From positions 1 through 54,696 of the forward strand of contig JABJGH010000052.1 in NCBI GenBank assembly GCA_018662365.1: a stretch of DNA of 54,696 nucleotides, given 5' to 3'. The notes under the pieces are model-generated. The model was given only the letters and a program-made list of their open reading frames with translations, did no database searches and was not told the origin of the DNA. A program made the position numbers and the translations under genes. Below are positions 19,612-27,725 of this stretch, piece by piece (the stretch's first letter is position 1; each line of letters begins with the position of its first letter). The DNA comes from Chloroflexota bacterium. GTDB taxonomy: Bacteria > Chloroflexota > Anaerolineae > Anaerolineales > UBA11579.

Positions 19612-19684
19612 GCCGAGGTAGCTCAGTTGGTAGAGCATGCGACTGAAAATCGTAGGGTCGACAGTTCAAGTCTGTCTCTCGGCA
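19612..19684 (+). tRNA. tRNA-Phe (GAA)
   Basis: 73-nt cloverleaf: acceptor GCCGAGG pairs with TCTCGGC (one G-U), D-arm GCTC/GAGC, anticodon stem TGCGA/TCGTA with loop CTGAAAA giving GAA, T-loop TTCAAGT. Discriminator A; CCA is not encoded. First of three tRNAs in one transcript. Confidence 0.96.
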
Positions 19685-19686
19685 CT

Positions 19687-19706
19687 CGGCCTATTTATTT
19701 AGGCCG
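19687..19706 (+). other. Processing-type hairpin between tRNAs
   Basis: CGGCCTA (19687-19693) and TAGGCCG (19700-19706) form a perfect 7-bp stem with loop TTTATT between tRNA-Phe and tRNA-Gly. No T-run follows, so it is probably a spacer structure and not a terminator. Confidence 0.5.
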
Positions 19707-19710
19707 ACTT

Positions 19711-19783
19711 GCGGGCGTAGCTCAGCTGGTAGAGCGCCTCCTTGCCAAGGAGAAGGTCAGGAGTTCGAATCTCCTCGCCCGCT
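19711..19783 (+). tRNA. tRNA-Gly (GCC)
   Basis: 73-nt cloverleaf: acceptor GCGGGCG/CGCCCGC, D-arm GCTC/GAGC, anticodon loop TTGCCAA giving GCC between CTCC and GGAG, T-loop TTCGAAT, discriminator T. CCA is not encoded. Confidence 0.97.
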
Positions 19784-19797
19784 CAGGTAATAAAAAT

Positions 19798-19843
19798 GGC
19801 TGGTAGTCTCTGGCAGAGTTGGCAGCCAAGAGCGCTATCAGCC
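19798..19843 (+). other. Structured spacer between tRNA-Gly and tRNA-Cys
   Basis: GGCTGGTAG (19798-19806) pairs with CTATCAGCC (19835-19843), 9 bp with one G-U. Inside are two small hairpins, CTCT-GGC-AGAG and TTGG-CAG-CCAA, giving a three-way-junction fold of 46 nt. It has no anticodon arm of tRNA type. Confidence 0.4.
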
Positions 19844-19858
19844 GAGTAGTATATACAG

Positions 19859-19934
19859 GGCGACGTGGCCAAGATGGATAAGGCAGTGGTCTGCAAAACC
19901 TCGATCACCGGTTCGAGTCCGGTCGTCGCCTCCA
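19859..19934 (+). tRNA. tRNA-Cys (GCA)
   Basis: Cloverleaf from 19859 to 19931 plus an encoded CCA at 19932-19934. Acceptor GGCGACG/CGTCGCC; anticodon loop CTGCAAA giving GCA; T-arm CCGG/CCGG with TTCGAGT. The anticodon stem has one T-T mismatch at its second pair. It is the only one of the three tRNAs with a genome-encoded CCA. Confidence 0.95.
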
Positions 19935-19942
19935 AAGAATAA

Positions 19943-19967
19943 AAAAGCGAGCAACTGCTCGCTTTTT
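19943..19967. terminator. Terminator of the tRNA operon
   Basis: AAAAGCGAGC / GCTCGCTTTT with loop AACT and a run of seven T on the plus strand. On the minus strand it also closes the convergent glycosyltransferase gene that ends at 19990. Confidence 0.85.
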
Positions 19968-19989
19968 TTGTTTAATATTATGAAGATTC

Positions 19990-21036
19990 TCAGTCAGCAA
20001 TTTTCCTCGATCTCATCTCAGAACGAATTTTTTCCGGGACTTGTTGAATATCAAATGAAATTGCTTGAAGTAATAGTTGAAAACCTAAAATAATGGGCAT
20101 TGCTGCAATCATCACGGTTCCTGTGGTTGCGGGAATATTGGAAATGATTGAGGTATTCCAGGCCCAAGCTCCCCAAACAGTACCAAATAGACTAAGAAAA
20201 ATACCGGAAAGTAGGTATATTGAACCTATTGAAAAATCGAGTAAAAAATATTGAATCATTATTCTTCTTATAAACCCCTTGAAGAGTAAAAAAGGGAATT
20301 CCAGTAAAGTTTTTGTAATTGAAAGCGAGCTTTTTTCTCCCTGATAACGTGCGGGTGTGGGTACATCAACAATTAATGCCCGTAATAAATTTAACTCAAT
20401 TAGCATGCTGCTTTCGAAAAAATATCTGTCGTGAAGACGATCTTTGTTAATCAAATTTATAATATCAGTAGATATGCAAGTGAAGCCATTGGTGGGATCA
20501 AAAATGTTCCAATACCCACTTGCCATTTTTGTGATGAAGGATAAAGAAAGATTTCCAATACGACGAATTAGGGGCATTTGTCGTATTTCTCCTAAAAACT
20601 GAAACCGATTGCCCTTGGTGAAATCTGCTTTACCCAAAAGTATGGGTAATATCATCTGTGTCATATATTCAAGGGGGGATTGATCATCCCCATCCACCTT
20701 GAATACGATCGTAGAATCTAGATCTAATGCGGCTTGGTAGCCAGTCAACATTGCTTTACCCACCCCTCCGTTTTTAGAATGTTTCTTCAATGTTAGTCGG
20801 GGATCGGTTGCATTCATTACATGCTCAGATGTGGAATCAGGACTTGCATCATCCACAACAATGATGTGATTGACCCAGCTTGGGATTTTTTGAATAACCA
20901 TTTCAATGGTTTCCTCAACACGATAAGCGGGAATTACAACGCTAATCGTCTCGTTTTCTAACAAGTATTTTAGGTTAGCAGGAAATTTGTTTGTCAAATT
21001 ATCAATCCTTATACGCCAGTCTTTCAATTTATACAA
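19990..21036 (-). CDS. Family 2 glycosyltransferase with C-terminal membrane anchor
   Basis: 348 aa. GT-A fold: SVVIPAYRVEETIEMVIQ, IIVVDDASPDSTSEHV, then NGGVGKAMLTGYQAAL and VFKVDGDDQSP with the metal-binding DxD. Two hydrophobic helices (about residues 265-290 and 305-330) anchor the C-terminus. This is the layout of polyprenyl-phosphate glucose/mannose synthases, which load sugars onto the lipid donors used by GT-C enzymes like those at 3.4-7.3 kb. That link is inference. Divergent from the DUF2142 gene. Confidence 0.87.
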   Translation of the reverse strand: MYKLKDWRIRIDNLTNKFPANLKYLLENETISVVIPAYRVEETIEMVIQKIPSWVNHIIVVDDASPDSTSEHVMNATDPRLTLKKHSKNGGVGKAMLTGYQAALDLDSTIVFKVDGDDQSPLEYMTQMILPILLGKADFTKGNRFQFLGEIRQMPLIRRIGNLSLSFITKMASGYWNIFDPTNGFTCISTDIINLINKDRLHDRYFFESSMLIELNLLRALIVDVPTPARYQGEKSSLSITKTLLEFPFLLFKGFIRRIMIQYFLLDFSIGSIYLLSGIFLSLFGTVWGAWAWNTSIISNIPATTGTVMIAAMPIILGFQLLLQAISFDIQQVPEKIRSEMRSRKIAD

Positions 21037-21157
21037 TAAAGTATCTTTACAGGATTATTATAACGATAAATAGTCTTCAAGCAAGAATTGTCTAGGTTGA
21101 TCTTTAAGGAATGGGATAAAATATAGAAACTATGGCAACCCAAGGATACTTTTGTTA

Positions 21158-22990
21158 ATGAAGACATTGAATAAAATCAGTTCGTTAAAACCTGAGGTTT
21201 TATTTGCAATACTGATTATTGTTTTTGGCATGATGAGTGTTTTCTTGGTTCCTGTTGGGGGAGGATTTGATGAAGATACACATTTGGCCCGCATTTGGGA
21301 AATGTCAAGTGGGACCCTGCTTCCCAATCAGAAACTTGGAATCAATGGTTTCCCTTCAATTTTCAATGAGTTATCTTATAGGCAAGATTTCATTATTGAG
21401 TCAGTTGGATCAGAATATCTGGAAAAGTATTTAGAGGCAAAAATTGATTGGGGTGTGATGATTTCTCATGAAACCCGCTCTATTTATTTTCCAACCCTTT
21501 ATCTTGTGCAGGCATTTATTATGGGGTTGTTAGGGAGATTGTTTGATACTCCCGTTCTTATTATATATTTCTCTCTTCGAATTTCTTATTTGTTAGTTTA
21601 CGCATTTTTAACCTTTCTGGCAATTAAGACAATTCCCTTTGGAAAATGGTTGTTGACCTTGCTGGTTCTTTCTCCAATGGCAATAACGCAAGCCTCGATT
21701 ATCTCGCCAGATGCAATTACTCATGGGATGAGTTTTTTGTTTTTAGCATGGGTGCTCAAGCTTTCTAGGGAGGGGGAGGAACGATTAAATAAAAAGGGTA
21801 TCATCATATTAATTACCCTCATTGTTTTACTGTTTACATTGAAGATTAACAGCTCAGCTTTAATTTTGTTGGTTTTCTTGATTCCACCTAGTAAATTTGG
21901 TTCAATGCGAAATTATTTTTTTGCGATTTTGGGCATTGTCTTGATCTTTATCGTAGTGGTATTGGGTTGGAGTTACCTGACCTCTTCTGAGCTAACCACT
22001 TCTGGTAATGATGCGGGTATAGTGCTCGATCAGGCAGAATTCATTATTCGTCATCCAGGGGAATATACTAAGATTATGGTGGATAATTTTAGTCAGAGAT
22101 TCGAACAATATTATAAGGAATGGGTTGGCGTATTTGGGTATTGGTATTGGGTAATGCCACCTGTTGTATACATATTGTTTTTTGTCTTATTGGTTCTAGC
22201 AATTGCGGCTGATGTCCCTGATGAGAGTATTGGGGTTAGAGAGAGAATTATTTTGGCAACCACATTTGTTGCAGGATATGTATTGACTGTTACTCTCCTC
22301 TATTTGAAAGATAATTCTTTGGGTACACAATCTATAGGGGGAGTTCAGGGACGATATTTTATTCCAATGATGCCTCTATTATTGCTGGCGTTGAGTAGCA
22401 AGAAATTCATATCGATAAATAATTTTAAAAGAATTTTCATTCCGGGTATTTTTCTAATGTTAATGATCTTTGGGGCAGGAATGTACCTCTCCTACCACGT
22501 GAATTGTGGAACTAATTACTATACTTCTGGATATTGTTATAAGCCAAATTATAAGAATTGGGATGCTAGCCCTTCTTTTACCGAAGAAATCACAAGTGAG
22601 ATCACTTTGGAACAGGAAATTTATGTGAGATGTAATAATATGGAAGAGTTGAGGGTGTGGATGAAACCATCTGCGAATCTAAGTGGAACCACCTCTTTTA
22701 TATTATTGGATGCTAAGACCGAGCGAATAATTTTTGATATTAATATAGATAATGATTCCATTCCATACAATAATTGGATGACAATTAATTTCCCAATTGA
22801 AGACAATTCAATAAACCATGGGTATAAATTTAGTATTTTTTCTGAAACTGCTGAAAAAGAAAATGCTGCATTTGTCGGAGTGAGTGCAAGAGAGGAATAT
22901 TGGGACGGAAAGCTTTTGATAAATGGAGTTCCTCAAAACCATGATGTTTTATTCCAGTATGGGTGCGAGATCAACGTATTTGAAGATTGA
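21158..22990 (+). CDS. DUF2142 family polytopic membrane protein
   Basis: 610 aa. DUF2142 signatures: GGGFDEDTHLARIWEMSSG after the first helix, LSPMAITQASIISPDAITHG, and GVQGRYFIPMMPLLLLAL near residue 410. About ten helices, then a C-terminal soluble beta-rich domain of about 150 residues with cysteines (from YLSYHVNCGTN). DUF2142 proteins are found with cell-wall and exopolysaccharide glycosyltransferases; function not established. AAGGA at 21142-21146 precedes both TTG 21152 and ATG 21158; I chose the ATG. Confidence 0.8.
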   Translation: MKTLNKISSLKPEVLFAILIIVFGMMSVFLVPVGGGFDEDTHLARIWEMSSGTLLPNQKLGINGFPSIFNELSYRQDFIIESVGSEYLEKYLEAKIDWGVMISHETRSIYFPTLYLVQAFIMGLLGRLFDTPVLIIYFSLRISYLLVYAFLTFLAIKTIPFGKWLLTLLVLSPMAITQASIISPDAITHGMSFLFLAWVLKLSREGEERLNKKGIIILITLIVLLFTLKINSSALILLVFLIPPSKFGSMRNYFFAILGIVLIFIVVVLGWSYLTSSELTTSGNDAGIVLDQAEFIIRHPGEYTKIMVDNFSQRFEQYYKEWVGVFGYWYWVMPPVVYILFFVLLVLAIAADVPDESIGVRERIILATTFVAGYVLTVTLLYLKDNSLGTQSIGGVQGRYFIPMMPLLLLALSSKKFISINNFKRIFIPGIFLMLMIFGAGMYLSYHVNCGTNYYTSGYCYKPNYKNWDASPSFTEEITSEITLEQEIYVRCNNMEELRVWMKPSANLSGTTSFILLDAKTERIIFDINIDNDSIPYNNWMTINFPIEDNSINHGYKFSIFSETAEKENAAFVGVSAREEYWDGKLLINGVPQNHDVLFQYGCEINVFED

Positions 22991-23067
22991 AATATTTTAG
23001 TAAATGATTATTTTGAGAGTGATTGAGAAATAAAATTATTTGGCCCGATAAGAATTTTGAATTATAA

Positions 23068-23096
23068 AAAAAAGCGAGCAATTCGTTCGCTTTTTT
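23068..23096. terminator. Hairpin terminator
   Basis: A6-GCGAGC, loop AATTC, GTTCGC-T6 (stem 23068-23079 with 23085-23096, one G-T pair). It ends the DUF2142 transcript and closely resembles the terminator at 19943-19967. Confidence 0.8.
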
Positions 23097-23288
23097 GTTT
23101 TTTGTTGATTGATTCTGAAATATTCTTGGCGAATGATGGAATCGTTCATAGCCTTGTTCATAGAACATATAGTATAAAAAGTATAGAAATAATCCTTATT
23201 TGCCTTTTTTTATTAAATTAGTTCAATGTGTAGATTTCTTCTAAAGCTAGAAACGGAAGAAAGGTAATCCGAATAAATTGGAGGATCG

Positions 23289-24815
23289 ATGGCACATAAA
23301 TATGTTGGGCTTGGAAAAAATGGGAAGAAAATATTCTTATATAAGGATGATCTAAGCACAAAAGTACGCCAAGTGCTTTGGGGGGATTGGCTGCGAATCG
23401 ACAAAGAGAAACATGAAACTGATCCTAAACCGGGTTGGCTGCCTGTAATTTGGGCACCAAAATTGCTTGAAAGACAATGGTTATATATAAAAGAAGAAGA
23501 AACTACTGATAAGCGCCCATTGGAAATTATTTTTCTTGATGTGGGACAGGGGGATGGGTCGGTTCTGATCACTCCAGAAAGCGGGGCAAAAGAAAAAATT
23601 ATTGTGATCGACGCAGGAGAGGGGGGGAATATGCGGGCATTTTTGAATGGCCGTTTTCGGGCATACCGCGGATTTAATTTTGATGCGGCAGTGATCACCC
23701 ACCCGGATCAGGATCATTATTTAGGATTTGAGAAAATATTTGAGGACCATGATATTGGATTTAAAACGATTTATCATAGCGGATTGGTTGAGAGGCCAGT
23801 GTCTGGAACTTTTGATAAGTTGGGGGAAATGAAAACTGACCCTGCCACTGGGGTGAAATATCTAGTCGATTTGGCAGAAGAAAAGCAAACAATTGAGGAT
23901 ATTTATAGCGATCCTGAAAAAATTAGAAAGTTTTCATTTCCGGGCGTGATGCATAAGGCATTACAGAATGAAAAGATAAAAGATTATCGGATGCTGTCAA
24001 CTGGACATGGTACATTGGAGGGGGAGCAAGCTTACATGCCAGGGTTTGCCCCGTCGGACCATCGAGGATATACGGTTGAGGTCTTAGGACCAGTGGTGGA
24101 ATATGATTCTGAACAGAAGCCTCGGTTAAGAAGAATCTCCAGTGCATATGGTGAGACAAAGAATGGCCATTCAGTAATTTTAAAATTAGAATACGGAGAT
24201 TTCAAAGTTCTGTTTGGGGGAGACCTAAATATTCCCGCAGAAAAATTCTTGTTAAAACATTACACTGGCCGGGAGAAATTTCCATCCAAAAAGAGTGCTG
24301 ATTATTTGATGATGATCCAAGAAGCAAAGCCTACCTTCGGGGCAGAGGTGATGAAGGTTTGTCACCATGGATCTGAAAAGGTCACAGATGCGTTTTTAGC
24401 CGCAGTGAATCCGGCCTGTTTTGTAATCTCATCTGGAGACCAGGAGGGCCATGTACATCCTCGGCCAGACCTGTTAGGCAGGTTGGGAAGGTTTGGACGG
24501 GGAGAGTCTCCGGTATTGCTCTCCACTGAATTGCAAAGATCCACAAGAGAGAGGGAAGACAGAAAGTTGGTGGCGGCAATGCATAAAGAGGTGGATAAAT
24601 TAGCAAAATCTCCAACGGAGAAAATTAGAAAATCTTTGCATAAAAACATCAAAGAATTAGGTAAAACAAATGTGTCAGTGTATGGGGCGATCTATGTGAA
24701 GACGGATGGGAAAAAACTCATAGCCGCTTTTAAGAATGAATTGGATGCGCCAAAGAAGAAATGGTTTTATTTTGAATATTCAATTGACGAGGCAGGGAAT
24801 TTAGTGCAAACATAA
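23289..24815 (+). CDS. ComEC/Rec2-like metallo-beta-lactamase-fold hydrolase, soluble
   Basis: 508 aa, no membrane helices. Residues about 20-75 look like an SH3-like module. The MBL domain starts at IIFLDVGQGDGSVL (about residue 79) and has the metal motif THPDQDHYLG (about 137-146), LLFGGDLN-type residues (KVLFGGDLNIP), VCHHGS (about 358) and SSGDQEGHVHP. ComEC-type hydrolases cut phosphodiesters, including nucleic acids. This stand-alone form lacks the ComEC channel. A long central insertion and a charged C-terminus of about 90 residues have no assignment. GGAGGA at 23280-23285 gives the start. Confidence 0.82.
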   Translation: MAHKYVGLGKNGKKIFLYKDDLSTKVRQVLWGDWLRIDKEKHETDPKPGWLPVIWAPKLLERQWLYIKEEETTDKRPLEIIFLDVGQGDGSVLITPESGAKEKIIVIDAGEGGNMRAFLNGRFRAYRGFNFDAAVITHPDQDHYLGFEKIFEDHDIGFKTIYHSGLVERPVSGTFDKLGEMKTDPATGVKYLVDLAEEKQTIEDIYSDPEKIRKFSFPGVMHKALQNEKIKDYRMLSTGHGTLEGEQAYMPGFAPSDHRGYTVEVLGPVVEYDSEQKPRLRRISSAYGETKNGHSVILKLEYGDFKVLFGGDLNIPAEKFLLKHYTGREKFPSKKSADYLMMIQEAKPTFGAEVMKVCHHGSEKVTDAFLAAVNPACFVISSGDQEGHVHPRPDLLGRLGRFGRGESPVLLSTELQRSTREREDRKLVAAMHKEVDKLAKSPTEKIRKSLHKNIKELGKTNVSVYGAIYVKTDGKKLIAAFKNELDAPKKKWFYFEYSIDEAGNLVQT

Positions 24816-24840
24816 AAACACGCTAAACCTGAGGGCGAAT

Positions 24841-24868
24841 AGACTTAGAAACTTTCTAAGTCTTTTTT
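24841..24868 (+). terminator. Hairpin terminator
   Basis: AGACTTAGAA (24841-24850), loop ACT, TTCTAAGTCT (24854-24863), then T-run. It ends the MBL hydrolase transcript before the pentapeptide-repeat gene. Confidence 0.85.
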
Positions 24869-24935
24869 CATTAATAAATTTATCGGTAGACTTTCCTTTA
24901 TAATTGATACATTCAATAATTTAGGAATGAAAAGA

Positions 24936-25571
24936 ATGTCTGAATTTGCTAACATATATTATGAGAACGAGAGATTCAGTAAGCTAATCTTAGAAAAAGG
25001 CCGGGTAGAACATGTTGAATTCCATGATTGTGAATTTAACAAGTCATCTTTTTGTGAATCTAGTTTTATCAAATGTATTTTTAATAACTGCCGCTTTACT
25101 AGTTGTGATTTGAGCAATATTGGTATAAATAATAGCTCTTTCATCCACACTAAGTTCATGGGCTCAAAGATGATCGGGATCGATTGGGTCAGTTCAGGCT
25201 TGGGGAAGAAAGAAATCATTAAAATTAATAACCCGATTTCTTTTTATGATTGCGTTTTGAATTATTCAGTGTTTTTGGGGTTAGATCTAAAGAATGTTCA
25301 AATTGAAAAATGTCTGGCGAAAGAGGTAGATTTTTCTGAAGCGGTACTGAAAGGGGCGAATTTTTTGAATTCCGATCTAGCAGGTTCCATTTTTAATCAA
25401 ACAGATCTCACCCAGGCTAATTTTGTGGGGGCGAAAAACTATTCTATAGTGCCTGGAGTTAATAAATTGAAGGGGACCAAATTTTCTATGCCAGAAGCGA
25501 TGTCTCTCCTTTATAGTATGGAGATCGAAATTGTAGATGAGCTGGCAGGGAATGAATCAGACGCAGATTAA
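24936..25571 (+). CDS. Pentapeptide-repeat protein
   Basis: 211 aa. Two blocks of A(D/N)LXX-like repeats: residues about 25-75 (VEFHDCEFNKSSFCESSF, CRFTSCDLSNIGINNSSF) and about 105-165 (VDFSEAVLKGANFLNSDLAGSIF, TDLTQANFVGA). These fold as a right-handed quadrilateral beta-helix. Some members mimic DNA and protect gyrase, but most are uncharacterised. I chose ATG 24936 because AGGA at 24923-24926 is correctly spaced from it and directly abuts the earlier ATG at 24927. The terminator at 24841 separates it from the MBL gene. Confidence 0.85.
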   Translation: MSEFANIYYENERFSKLILEKGRVEHVEFHDCEFNKSSFCESSFIKCIFNNCRFTSCDLSNIGINNSSFIHTKFMGSKMIGIDWVSSGLGKKEIIKINNPISFYDCVLNYSVFLGLDLKNVQIEKCLAKEVDFSEAVLKGANFLNSDLAGSIFNQTDLTQANFVGAKNYSIVPGVNKLKGTKFSMPEAMSLLYSMEIEIVDELAGNESDAD

Positions 25572-25594
25572 ACTATTTATTTGGAGAAATTCTT

Positions 25595-26821
25595 TTGGAA
25601 ATAAACCTTGATACGAAGTATGTAAAACTCGATCCTAAGAATCCTGATTTTTATCAAAATCCTTATCCCTACTATGCTGAGATCAGAGAGAAGTGCCCGA
25701 TATTTTATTGGGAAGATTTTAATATCTGGTGTTTTGTTAATCATGCGGATGTGGATGCTGTTTTGCGAAACCGAGATTTCGGGGTTCAAATTGACCACCT
25801 TGCTCCCCGTGAGGAGCTGGGGTTAGATCAAATTCCAGAAAATGTAAAAGTTTTTCATAATAATGACAGCCATGGAATCTTGGGGATGGAGCCACCGAAG
25901 CATACTCAAATCAGGAAACTTGTTCAAAAGTCATTCATGAATAGGCAGATTGGGGGATTTAAAACGAGGATCGAAGAACTTTCCCATAAGTTAATCGATG
26001 ACATTGAAAAGCAAGAAAGAACGAACCTGCTTGAATCTTTTGCCACGCCTATTCCGATCACAATCATTGCTGAATTGTTGGGGGTACCGATAGAGATGGG
26101 ATCGCAAATGTTCAAATGGTCACATGATATGGTGCGGATGTATCATTTGGGAAAAACTGAAGCGGATGAAGCTAGAGCGGTAAAGGCAACGATTGAATTT
26201 AGTGATTATTTGCGAATGCATGTCGCAGAACGCCGATCAAAGCCAAAGGATGATCTGCTAACTCAGTTAATAGAAATTCAAGAGGAGGGGGAGCGACTAA
26301 CTGAGGAAGAATTGATCGCAAATTGCATATTATTGTTAAACGCGGGACATGAAGCTACGGTAAATGTGATTGGGAATGGAATCTATGCCTTACTAAAAAA
26401 TCCAGATCAACTACAAATTTTGCGAGAACATCCTGAACTGATAGATCGTGCTGTGGAGGAAATTCTTCGGTATGACACGCCCCTCCATTTTTTCAAACGC
26501 TGGGTGTTAAAGGATTCCCAAATTGGGGATATACGGTTTCCTTTCAAAACACAGGTGGCAGTGTTGTTGGGGGCTGCTAACCATGATCCCGGTGTTTTTG
26601 AAAACCCAGAAAAGTTGGATGTGATGCGAGAATATAATCCCCATCTTTCCTTTGGTGGGGGAATCCATTTTTGTGTGGGGGCACCATTGGCTAGGTTGGA
26701 ATTGCAAACGGCAATCCCGATCATTTTGGAACGTCTTCCCAATATGCAATTGGAGTCAGAACCCCTGTTTGCAGATACTTATCATTTTCGTGGGCTTGAA
26801 TCTTTGGTAGTGAGATATTAG
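25595..26821 (+). CDS. Cytochrome P450
   Basis: A 408-aa soluble bacterial P450 monooxygenase. Heme-thiolate loop SFGGGIHFCVGAPLARLE with the proximal Cys360, I-helix oxygen-binding LLNAGHEATVN (about 248-258), K-helix EEILRYD (ExxR). No redox partner gene is adjacent. The substrate is unknown, but sequence style is closest to the CYP107/CYP109-like group. The start is TTG, supported by GGAG at 25582-25585 and the lack of a nearby in-frame ATG. It begins 23 bp after the pentapeptide gene and may share its transcript. Confidence 0.95.
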   Translation: MEINLDTKYVKLDPKNPDFYQNPYPYYAEIREKCPIFYWEDFNIWCFVNHADVDAVLRNRDFGVQIDHLAPREELGLDQIPENVKVFHNNDSHGILGMEPPKHTQIRKLVQKSFMNRQIGGFKTRIEELSHKLIDDIEKQERTNLLESFATPIPITIIAELLGVPIEMGSQMFKWSHDMVRMYHLGKTEADEARAVKATIEFSDYLRMHVAERRSKPKDDLLTQLIEIQEEGERLTEEELIANCILLLNAGHEATVNVIGNGIYALLKNPDQLQILREHPELIDRAVEEILRYDTPLHFFKRWVLKDSQIGDIRFPFKTQVAVLLGAANHDPGVFENPEKLDVMREYNPHLSFGGGIHFCVGAPLARLELQTAIPIILERLPNMQLESEPLFADTYHFRGLESLVVRY

Positions 26822-26831
26822 TTAGAAATAA

Positions 26832-27326
26832 CTAAAACATACTTTTTTGTTTGGATTTTTCTCCATAACCTTCGTCTGGGGGCAAGTTTTTTTCTTTGGA
26901 AGCCTCCACGGCTAATTTGTCACAACGCTCATTGGCGGGGTCTCCAGCGTGCCCCTTGACCCATATAAACCTTACTTTATGCTTTTTTAGCTCTGGCAAA
27001 AGTTGTTTCCAGAGATCCACATTCTCTGCTTTTTCCCTTTTATTCCGTTTCCACTTATTGGTTTGCCATCTAAAGACCCATTCTTTGTTGATGGCGTCGA
27101 CCAAATATTTACTATCGCTATATAAGGTGATCTCGCTAGGTGTTTTGATTGCTTTGAGACCTTCTATGGCTGCTAAGAGTTCCATACGGTTGTTTGTGGT
27201 TAGGGAGAACCCGCCAGACATTTCTTGGGTACCTTCAAGCCCTCTTATGACAATGCCATAGCCACCTGGCCCGGGATTTCCCGTACAGGCACCGTCCGTG
27301 TAGATCGTGATTTTATTATTGCTCAT
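26832..27326 (-). CDS. rnhA: Ribonuclease HI
   Basis: 164 aa. Cleaves the RNA strand of RNA-DNA hybrids. All catalytic residues are present: Asp11 (YTDGACTGNPG), Glu49 (NNRMELLAA), Asp71 (LYSDSKYLV), His126 (WVKGHAGDPAN) and Asp136. The basic protrusion that grips the hybrid is visible at KWKRNKREKAENV. The start lies 3 bp after the stop of the small upstream gene, so they form one operon. Confidence 0.96.
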   Translation of the reverse strand: MSNNKITIYTDGACTGNPGPGGYGIVIRGLEGTQEMSGGFSLTTNNRMELLAAIEGLKAIKTPSEITLYSDSKYLVDAINKEWVFRWQTNKWKRNKREKAENVDLWKQLLPELKKHKVRFIWVKGHAGDPANERCDKLAVEASKEKNLPPDEGYGEKSKQKSMF

Positions 27327-27329
27327 CGA

Positions 27330-27608
27330 TTATTTTTTTCCTGGTAATTTCGTTGTTATTGAAGAATTCAATGCAAGCAGGATGTTTCCAGGCTGGACGG
27401 ATTTAGATCGGGTTAGGCGCATTCCTTCAGGAGGAACCAACTTAATACCCCAATCAGATGAAACCTCACAGCAGTTGGGCACCTGGCCATATTTCTCTGT
27501 AAAATATTGGATCGCCCGTACTAAATTTTGGAAGGGAGGGTCTTCACTTTGATTTTTATCGATCTGCCACATCATCCAGTCTAGTGAAGGACCTTTTTTA
27601 CCACTCAT
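27330..27608 (-). CDS. Small conserved-looking protein upstream of rnhA
   Basis: 92 aa, no membrane segment. SLDWMMWQIDKNQSEDPPF and QNLVRAIQYFTEKYGQVPNC are followed by a basic tail ending TTKLPGKK. No family recognised. Coding potential is supported by the tight coupling to rnhA. The perfect TATAAT at 27620..27615 (minus strand) lies six bases before the ATG, so the mRNA may be leaderless. Confidence 0.65.
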   Translation of the reverse strand: MSGKKGPSLDWMMWQIDKNQSEDPPFQNLVRAIQYFTEKYGQVPNCCEVSSDWGIKLVPPEGMRLTRSKSVQPGNILLALNSSITTKLPGKK

Positions 27609-27725
27609 ATGGGTATTATACGTCAGAGAAAATAATCGTGTTCCATATAATGAATAAAAAATGAGGTGGTTGATTTATTCAGTCCTTAATAGGATAATTA
27701 ATTAAATATTAGTCAGGATTTAAAT

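Noticed and set aside
19552..19806. An 84-codon frame across the tRNA genes
   Set aside because: It runs through two intact tRNAs and has no SD.
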